The notes under the pieces are model-generated. The model ran no database searches. It was not told the DNA's origin and was given only the letters and a program-made list of their open reading frames with translations. Below, one piece after another: positions 56,086 to 64,000 of a stretch of DNA of 64,000 bases. The position numbers and the translations under genes are program-made. Source of the stretch: Muscardinus avellanarius (taxonomy: Eukaryota > Chordata > Mammalia > Rodentia > Gliridae); NCBI GenBank assembly GCA_963383645.1, contig OY726572.1, positions 27,596,792 to 27,660,791 of the forward strand, read 5' to 3'. Every line of letters begins with the position of its first letter. Positions within the stretch are counted from its first letter, which is position 1.

Positions 56086-56322
56086 TATTGGGTCTGGGGA
56101 TGGAACCCAGGGGCATTCGACCTCTGAGCTACAGCCCCTGCCCTATTTTTTATTCTTTATTTTGAAACCGGGTCTCACTGAGTTGCGGAGGGCCTCACTA
56201 AGTAGCTGAGGCTGTCCACGAACCGTGATCCTCGGGTCTCAGCCTCATGAATGCTTATTATGCTTATTATGAATTATTATTATTATGAATGCTTAAGTGT
56301 GTGCCACCACACCAGGCTTATA
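56086..56322 (-). repeat. B1-dID SINE, type M, with local expansion
   Basis: GGGGATGGAACCCAGGGGCA (ID side), ending GTGTGCCACCACACCAGGC. A short TTATGAATTATTATT expansion breaks the B1 arm near 56260-56285. Confidence 0.86.
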
Positions 56323-56351
56323 TTTTAAAATCAATAACTATAACACCTTCC

Positions 56352-56354
<3 letters not shown>

Positions 56355-56389
<35 letters not shown>
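56355..56389. repeat. (TG)n microsatellite
   Basis: About 17 GT units at the tail of a minus-strand SINE. Confidence 0.97.
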
Positions 56390-56390
<1 letters not shown>

Positions 56391-56562
56391 ATGAGGATTG
56401 AACCTGGGGACATTCTGCCTCTGACCTACCCCCTCAGCCCTGATACAGGGTCTTGCTAGTAGGTGAGTCTCACTACTTGCTCAGGATGTCATTGAACCTG
56501 CAATCCTCTTGTCTCTGCCTCCTAAGTACTGGGATTACAGTCATGAGTCACCATGCCTGGAT
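56389..56562 (-). repeat. B1-dID SINE, shortened
   Basis: GAGGATTGAACCTGGGGACA (ID side); the linker is reduced to about 12 bp; ends GAGTCACCATGCCTGG. Confidence 0.84.
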
Positions 56563-58371
56563 CTTCTAGTTTTATTCTTAAGATTGATTTGGCTATTTGT
56601 GGTCTTGTTCAGTTTCATCGAAATTACAGAGCTTATCTTTTATTTCTGTAAAAATGTTAGAATTTTAACAAGTATTGCACTAAATTTGTGAAATGCTTTG
56701 GGTAGTGCAGTCTGCCAGCTCATGAACATGAGATGTCTATTTGTTGGTATTTTTATTATTTCACCTTTTTTCAATATATTAATCTTTTACCTTTTTTAGT
56801 GAAATGTATTCCCTAAGTGTTTTATTGCTTTGATGCTATTATAAATGGGATTACTTTCTTAATTTTTTTCAGATAGTTTGTTAGTGGATCAAGACATAAC
56901 TGGTATTTGGATGTTGGTTGTATCCTGAAACTTACTAGGCTCATTAGTTCTAAAAATACTCTAAGAACTCTTCAGCGTTTTCTATATAAAAGATCATGTC
57001 ATCTGGCAACAAGGACAACTTGACTTCTTCCATTCTGATTTGGATTCTTTCTACATTTTCCCCTTGCCTAGGTGCTTTTGCTAGGACTTTCAGTAGTCTG
57101 ATGACTGAAGGTGGTAAGAGAAAGAATCTTGACTTTGTTCCTTGTCACAGGAAAACTCAGTTTTCGTTGCTCAGGGTGAAGTTAGCTGTGAGTTTGTCGT
57201 GGGATCTTCATTATATTGAAGCAATTTTCTTCTGTCCCTAGGTCATTGAGAGTTTTTTATCATGAAAGTGTGTTGAATTTTCTCAGATACTTTCCCCCTA
57301 TCTTTTGAAACAATTGTGATTATTTTGCATTTCGCAATGAAACTTTTAATTAAAATAATAACCACCATGGGCCTTCCAGGAAGATGCTCATCATATACCT
57401 TATGACCTTCCCTGGTTAAGTGCCCCAGTAATTGTGTAATTGTTCTTTATTCTGTTAATGTGGTATATCACATTAATTGATTTTTTGTAAGTTGAACTGC
57501 TCTTGAATTTCAGGGATAAGTAACACTCGGTCATGGTATGTGATTCTTTTAATAAGCTGTTGGATTTGATCTGCAAGTATTGTGTTGAAGAGTTTTGCAT
57601 CTCTATTCATCAGGCATGTTGGTATATAGTTACCTTGTAGTGTTTTTGTCTGCCTTTGGTATAAGGGTAGTGTCAGCCTCTTAAAATGAGTTTAGAAATG
57701 TTCCTTCTTCTTTGCTTTCCTGGAAGAATTTGGGAGGGATAAGAATTAATTCTTTCCTAAATGTTTGGTAGGATTCACCATCTGGTCTTTCACTTTTCTT
57801 TGTTGAGAGATTCACAATGAGCAACTTGTTAATGATTTTAATGATTCGATTTTTAGACTTTCTACTTGAAGATTCAGTCCTGTTTGGTTGTATGTTTTTC
57901 ATTTTTATAAGTTATTCAATTTGTTGGTGTATAATTATTGGTAGTGTCCTTACTGATCTTTTTTATTTCTGTGGCATAAGTTGTAACTTCTTTCATTTCT
58001 AATTTTTGTTTACTTGAGCCTTTCATCTTTTTTCTCTTAATTAGTGTAGCTAAGATTTTCTTGATTTTATCTTTTTAAAATGGAATTTTTGTTATCTTTT
58101 ATAGTTTTTCTCTTTTGTTTATTTCTGTTCTGTTCTTGGTTTTGTTCATTCTATAATCTTTGGGCTTCTTTCTAGGTACTTTGGGAATAAAGATAGGTTG
58201 ACTATTTGAGAACTTTCTTCTTTTTTAAGGTAATTACTCATAGGGAAGGATTTACTAATGCTATGTTGTTAGCTGTTTCCTACTAATATTTCTTTGTCTT
58301 TTTTACTTTTGCTGATTTTTTTGTGTTTTATTGATGTCTGGTATTAAAATGCTTTGATTCTTTTGTCTGAC

Positions 58372-58412
<41 letters not shown>
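58372..58412. repeat. (TG)n microsatellite in L1
   Basis: About 18 TG units, not next to a SINE. Confidence 0.97.
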
Positions 58413-58619
58413 GTGTATATGTGAGTGTGTTTATTTTGGGGCTTATATAAAATATCTTATAGTTTAAAAGTCTATTTTAAGCTGATAGCAACTGAAATTC
58501 AATTGTATACAAAAATTATCAACTTCAGTGTCTATCACTTTATGTTATTGGTGTCACAACTTACATCTATTCATTTGTTTATCTTTTAACATATTTTGTA
58601 ACACTTTCTAATACTTTTA

Positions 58620-58621
<2 letters not shown>

Positions 58622-58667
<46 letters not shown>
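58622..58667. repeat. (TG)n microsatellite
   Basis: About 22 TG units directly before a minus-strand SINE. Confidence 0.97.
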
Positions 58668-58868
58668 GCTGGGGATTCAACCTGGGGCATTCTATCTCTG
58701 AGCTACATCCCCAGCCCTATTTTATTTTATTATTTTATACTTAAATAAAATAATATTTTGCTAGGTTGCTGACAGTCTCACTAAGTTGTTAAGCTGGTAA
58801 ACTGTGATCCTCCTATCTCAGCCTTGAAAGTACTAAGATTACAGATGTCCACCACCATGCCCAGCTCA
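58668..58868 (-). repeat. B1-dID SINE
   Basis: GGGGATTCAACCTGGGGCAT (ID side) to GTCCACCACCATGCCCAGC. Confidence 0.86.
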
Positions 58869-58879
58869 CTTTTGTCTTT

Positions 58880-59040
58880 TAATTTTTCTGCTAGAATTAA
58901 GTGTGGTATACTCATCATCATTACAGTAATAAAAAACATTTATTTTTTTACCTTTATGAGTTTCATACTTTGAGTATTGTGTTAATGTTTAATATTACTT
59001 TTGTTCAAAATTTTAATGTACTTTATTGACTTAGGGGCCA
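58880..59040 (-). mobile_element. Old L1, continuation
   Basis: Sequence around CATCATCATTACAGTAATAA and ATGAGTTTCATACTTTGAGT continues the L1-like DNA left of the SINE. Call is by resemblance and position. Confidence 0.5.
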
Positions 59041-59189
59041 AACAAGGCAGCATCTAGTCAGAAAGACACCTTATTGAAAATAATACATCACAGTACTGTC
59101 AAGTGATCCTACTCACAGGACTTGAGGATGGAAAGGACAGTCTTTGGGTGATATAGCTTAGGACAATTGTTCATGTTTTATTTAATCAT

Positions 59190-59276
59190 TTTTTTTTGTG
59201 GTGCTGGGAACCAAATCCAGGGTCCCAAGCATGCTAGGTAAGTGCTCTACCACTGAGCTAAATCCCTAGCTCTTGC
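59190..59276 (-). repeat. ID SINE
   Basis: GGTGCTGGGAACCAAATCCA to TACCACTGAGCTAAATCCCT, complement of one ID element. Confidence 0.83.
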
Positions 59277-59516
59277 TCCTTTATTTATGTTTCCCTTCAC
59301 ACATCATGGATAAAAGAAGGCAAGACCGTAGGATTGTGGTGATGCTGGGTGACTCCTGAGAGCTCAGCCATGAGAGCAGGTAGACTGGTAAATCTGTAGT
59401 AAGTCAGGGGAAGAAAGTGAGACACACCTTCCCTCTCCTTCCTGACTTCAGAAAACTTTGAAAATATACCCCTACCTCTTTCAGATGTGGAAGTGATTTA
59501 TTTTCTTTCTTTTCTT

Positions 59517-59605
59517 GTGGGGATCGGGGCTGTGCTGGAGATCAAATCCAAAGCCTTGTGCATGCCAGGCAAGTGTTCTATTGCTGAGGTATATCCCCAG
59601 CACAT
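59517..59605 (-). repeat. ID SINE
   Basis: GTGCTGGAGATCAAATCCAA to TATTGCTGAGGTATATCCCC, complement of one diverged ID element. Confidence 0.78.
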
Positions 59606-60050
59606 GGAGATGATTTTTTTATTTTATGGTGTGGGGCACCAGGGTTAGCAGTCAAATACTCCCTGCTCCAAGCTACAGGACAGACAAGACCGAAAGTTTG
59701 ATTTGCTGCATTCTTGGCCTGGCACCCCATGAGGTTTTGAGATAAAAGCTGAGATTTTAAAAGTACTGGCTTAAAAAAATATACTGTTGCCAGTTCAGAG
59801 TAAATGAAAACCCGATTTCTTAGAAATAATACTGTATCTCCCTATTTGTACCCATATCCTTCAATCACAGTATTTTTTTAAAAAAATTAGTCTCCTTTGC
59901 TTATACTTTTAAAATTCTCACCTGTATGTAAAAAATCCCTGCTCAACTACAACACTGCTGCTCTTCCAAATACTCTTCTTGAGCCCTTCACCATCCCTTG
60001 AGGCTCCTTCATCCTTCCCCTGACCACCCTCGCCCTCCACCTAGCACCTA
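59606..60050. other. Non-coding; may include AK2 pseudogene 3' UTR
   Basis: Lies downstream of the AK2 pseudogene stop. A T/A run at 59873-59887 could be a decayed poly(A) tail, but this cannot be shown from the sequence alone. Confidence 0.35.
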
Positions 60051-60111
60051 AGAGCAGGGATCTGGTCGCGGGGTGATGAGCGGTGCTGCGGTCTTGCTTG
60101 GCCTTCTGTTA

Positions 60112-60815
<704 letters not shown>

Positions 60816-60871
60816 TGTTTTATTTTAACTTGAAGAATTCTTCCTGCAAACCTTCCTTGCTTTCCTTTCCT

Positions 60872-60938
60872 CTCCTCTCCTTTCCTTCCTTCCTTCCTTC
60901 CTTCCTTCCTTCCTTCCTTCCTTCCTTCCTTCCTTTTT
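60872..60938. repeat. (CCTT)n microsatellite
   Basis: About 13 CCTT units; continues as T/C-rich DNA. Confidence 0.96.
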
Positions 60939-61107
60939 CTTTCCTTCTTTTCTTCCTCTTCTAGGAGCTAAACCTAGGACACTGTGTCCTAAAGTCTTAC
61001 CTATGTATTTGCAAATATTGTCCTACTCATCTTACTTAGCTGTTAGGAATACAGCTTATATTATAAATAAAATTCTATTATTCAAAGCAGTATTTATGAA
61101 GATAGAT

Positions 61108-61182
61108 TCCTTCCTTCCTTCCTTCCTTCCTTCCTTCCTTCCTTCCTTCCTTCCTCCTTTCCTTTTCTTTCCTTTTCTTCAT

Positions 61183-61228
<46 letters not shown>
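61108..61228. repeat. (CCTT)n and (TG)n microsatellites
   Basis: About 12 CCTT units, a T/C-rich gap, then about 22 TG units at the tail of a SINE. The Ser/Leu/Pro-Val/Cys frame across it is an artefact. Confidence 0.96.
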
Positions 61229-61231
<3 letters not shown>

Positions 61232-61428
61232 ACTGGGAATAGAACCCAGGGAACATTCTACCTCTGAGCTACATCTCCAGCCCTATTATTATCTTTTTTA
61301 TGCCTCATTAAGTTCAGGAAGACCTCACTGAGTTGCTGAGTCTGGCTATAAACCCGCGATCCTCCTGTCTTGGCCTTCCAAATATTGGGATTATATGTGT
61401 GCACCATAAGGCCTGGCTGGCCCTTCTT
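61229..61428 (-). repeat. B1-dID SINE
   Basis: GGGAATAGAACCCAGGGAAC (ID side) to TGTGCACCATAAGGCCTGGC. Confidence 0.86.
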
Positions 61429-61714
61429 ATTTTTATTATTGCTTCAGAAATTCCTTTGGTGGACATGAAATGCCTTCTCTTTTAGTGGCTTATAGGTATT
61501 AACTGAGAGGTTTCGAGTAAGCTATACTCAGAAACTGCGTATGTGCATATAAATGAATGATATCTGAAATATACCCCAGATATATGATTAGGTTGTCATA
61601 AATATAACTGAGAATCAGATAAAAGGTCACTTCTAAAGATTGGAGAAACTAATATGCCGACTCTTATTTTATCTCATTTTTTGCTACTAATGTTCTAAAC
61701 CAATATTTTAAGAT
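61429..61714. other. Non-coding, nothing recognised
   Basis: No supportable feature. Confidence 0.5.
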
Positions 61715-61915
61715 TTTTGTGTGTGGTACTTGGGATGGAATGCAGAGACATTCTATTCCAGCCCTATTTTTTTTTTATTATTTATTTTGAAACAGTGTCT
61801 CACTGAGTTGCAAAGGGCTTCACTAAGTCGCTGAGCTGTTTGCGAACCGAGCGATGTTCCTGTCTCAGCCTCCCAAATGTTGGGATTACAAGTGTGCGTC
61901 ACAATGCCCAGTTTC
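61715..61915 (-). repeat. B1-dID SINE with ID-arm deletion
   Basis: GGGATGGAATGCAGAGACAT, then a short deletion before CAGCCCTATTTT, then the B1 arm ending GTGCGTCACAATGCCCAG. Confidence 0.84.
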
Positions 61916-62084
61916 CAATATTTTAAAATATTTTGTCTAGTAAAACATAGAATAAATACTCTTTCAATGTTGAAAATTTACTTTCCACGATGAAGGGCAA
62001 CTCCACTTTATATTTTCGCTTTGTGAAATATATACAAAATATTGCACACTTAATAATGTCCAATATATATTTATGACTTGAAAA

Positions 62085-64000
62085 AGTTTAAAATTTTTAT
62101 TGGTACATTATAATTAGAAATCACAGTGATGGCCAGAGTGATACATTCATACACACACCCATCGTTTTGTGTATTTCCCTCTGCATCCCACCTTGTACGT
62201 GTTAGTGACATTGGTAGTAATACTTACACGAGCATAACATTATTTAAACGGTTCCCTTCCTTGAGCCTCATTTTTACCCTACCTGCCTCACACTCCCAAC
62301 CCCCTCCCACTGCTCTACTAGGCTTTCTCCTCACTTAACTGAAGCCCCTTTTGCTCCCTGTTTACTCTTTATCTTCCACCAACAAGAGAAAACATACAAC
62401 CCTGCACTGTCTGCGACTGGCTGATCCCACTTAGCATGACATTCTCCAGTTCCATCCATTTTCCTGCGAATGATAACATTTTGCTCTTTATGGCTGGGTA
62501 AAATTCCATTATACATATATACCACATTTTCTTTTTCTTTTTTTTTTTTTTTTTTTTTGGTGGTACTAGGGGTGGAACCCAGAGGCTTTCTACCTCTGGG
62601 CTATACTCCCAGACCTTTTTTATATTTTATTTGGAAACAGGGTCTTGCTAAGTTGCCGAAAAGCCTCACTAAGTAGCTGAGGCTGGCTTCGGACCTGTGC
62701 GATCCTCCTGTTTCAGCCTCCCAAGCACGGGGATTACAAGCGTGCGCCACCATGCCCGGCTATACCACATTTTCTTTATCCGTTCATCTGTTAGCAGACA
62801 CCTGGGTTGGTTCTATAATCTGGCTGTTGTGAATTGTGCTACTATGACCTGTGTAGGGATGTATCACTATAGTATTCTAAAACTTTAATTTTTGGGGAAA
62901 GATATCCAGGGATGATACAGCTGGGATATATGGTGGTTCTATTCTTAAGTCTTTTGAGGAAACTTCATTCAGATCTCCACAATGGATGTACTAATTTACA
63001 ATGCCACCAAAAGTGCATAAGAGTTCCTATTTCCCCATGTCCTTGTCGTTTTTTATTGTTTAATCCTTGATGATTGTCATTCTAACTGGAGTTAGATGGA
63101 ATCTCAGTGTAGCCTTGATTTGTATTCCCTGAAATGCTAATGAGTTGAATATTTTTTCATTTATTTGATAGCAATTTGCATATTTTCTTTTGAGAAGTGT
63201 CTATTCGGTTTAATTGCCCATTTTTTGACTGAGTTATTTGATTATTTTAGCCTTAGGTTTTTTGTTCTTCATATATTCTAGATATTAGTTCTCTATTAGG
63301 GAAGTAGTTGGCAAATATTTTTCTCCCATTTTGAAGCCTCTCTCTTCACACTCTTGATTTCTTCCTTTGTTGCATGAAGGAATTTTAAGTTGAACCCATT
63401 TGTTGATTCTCAGTTTTATTTCCTGAACTTTAGGGTTCTTTTTGAGGAAGTCTCTACCGCAACTTGCATGTTGGAGAGTTAGTTTTATGTTTTCTTCTAG
63501 TAATTGCAACATAATGGTCTAATTTCTTGGTCTTTGATCTATCTTGAGTTTACTTTAGGGCAGAGTGAGAGATAGGGGTCTAATTTCATTATTCTACATA
63601 TGGATATACAGTTTTTCCAACACCATTTGTTGAAAAGGCTGGTGTTTTTTTTTTTTTTTTCTCCAGCATACATTTCTAGCACCTTTGACAAAAATTAAAT
63701 GGCTATAAGTGTGAGGATTTGCTTTTGTAACTTCTATTCTATTTCATTGGTCTACTTATCTCTTTCCCCCCGCTATTTATCTATTTTTATGCCAATACCA
63801 TGCTGTTTTGTTATTATAGCTCTATAGTATAATTTGAAATCAGGTATTGTGATTCCTACAGCATGGCTCTTATTGCTCAGAATTGCTTTGGCAATTCTGG
63901 GTCTTTTGTTTTTTCATATAAATTTTAGGACTGCTTTTTCTAGCTCTGTAAAGAAAGACATTGGTATTTTGATAGGGATTGTATTGAATCTGTGGTTTGC
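62085..64000 (-). mobile_element. L1 in antisense, runs off the window
   Basis: Begins with the complement of an L1 3' end (TTTTTATTGGTACATTATAA). It continues through the 3' UTR (TTCTCCAGTTCCATCCATTT) and into ORF2 (GATTGTCATTCTAACTGGAG, CACCATTTGTTGAAAAGGCT, TTTTGATAGGGATTGTATTG). A young SINE splits it at 62535-62760. No long ORF2 frame remains in the part seen. Confidence 0.87.
62535..62760 (-). repeat. Young B1-dID SINE, type A, nested in L1
   Basis: Flanked by a perfect 17-bp target-site duplication, TATACCACATTTTCTTT, at 62518-62534 and 62761-62777. It has a long T run, the type A right-arm complement (GGAACCCAGAGGCTTTCTAC) and a B1 arm ending GTGCGCCACCATGCCCGGC. Confidence 0.95.

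Larger units (their letters stand above)
54800..58620 (-). mobile_element. Old L1 in antisense, interrupted by four insertions
   Basis: Starting near 54800, the plus strand reads the complement of an old L1 from its 3' end: ATTTGCATGTCCTCTTTGAA, AGGAGCTTTCCCCTCTGGAT, TGCCAGTATCATACTGCTTT. Beyond the insertions it continues into ORF2 (TTTCATTTCTAATTTTTGTT, near 58000) and into a more 5' portion near 58450-58620. About 3 kb of L1 is spread over 3.8 kb. SINEs at 55100-55275, 56080-56320 and 56389-56562 and a TG array split it. Only short frames remain. Confidence 0.82.

Overview
This window is mammalian, repeat-dominated, non-coding DNA. I see no intact host protein-coding gene, no rRNA or functional tRNA gene, and nothing bacterial (no operons, CRISPR or insertion sequences). 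The organism is most likely a squirrel-family rodent (ground squirrel or marmot type). The evidence is the commonest repeat: a dimeric SINE with a 7SL/B1-derived left monomer (start GGCGTGGTGGCGCAC, inner GGTTCGAAGCC box) and a tRNA/ID-derived right monomer (GTAGCTCAGAGGTAGAATGCC), of the B1-dID type known from Sciuridae and some related rodents. Roughly 60 copies or part copies lie on both strands. Below, '+' means the A-rich tail is on the right. Three right-arm variants recur. Type M reads AATGCCCCTGGGTTC, type A reads AAAGCCTCTGGGTTCC, and type G reads AAGGGCTTCCAGGAACCCC. Types A and G look youngest: two of them sit inside other repeats with 17-bp target-site duplications.

Layout. 0-17 kb holds dense B1-dID SINEs, single ID elements, microsatellites, two MaLR-like LTRs and several antisense L1 3' ends. 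17.5-19.2 kb is a long antisense L1 fragment. 19.4-42.5 kb holds SINEs, large CA/TA/GA arrays, one MaLR-like LTR and one other LTR-like stretch, with unique DNA between. 42.6-45.4 kb is the best-preserved retroelement: an L1 in + orientation with 5' UTR, an open 309-codon ORF1, a block of antisense older L1 where ORF2 should be, a 3' UTR, a poly(A) tail and a short target-site duplication. 48.36-53.0 kb is the 3' half of a gammaretrovirus-type endogenous retrovirus on the minus strand (RT, RNase H, integrase, an env tail, the polypurine tract and one 646-bp LTR); gag, protease and the 5' LTR are absent. 54.8-59 kb is an old antisense L1 split by younger insertions. 60.1-60.8 kb is a processed AK2 (adenylate kinase 2) pseudogene on the minus strand. 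62.1 kb to the window end is another antisense L1 carrying a young SINE.

No genes act together here; the content is a layered record of retrotransposition. The most unusual structures are the ORF1-plus-antisense L1 chimera, a perfect 25-bp snap-back hairpin inside one SINE (27.9 kb), a 34-bp-arm inverted repeat outside recognised repeats (53.3 kb), and the type G SINE variant. All family calls come from reading the sequence; boundaries of old repeats are approximate (about 10-50 bp).
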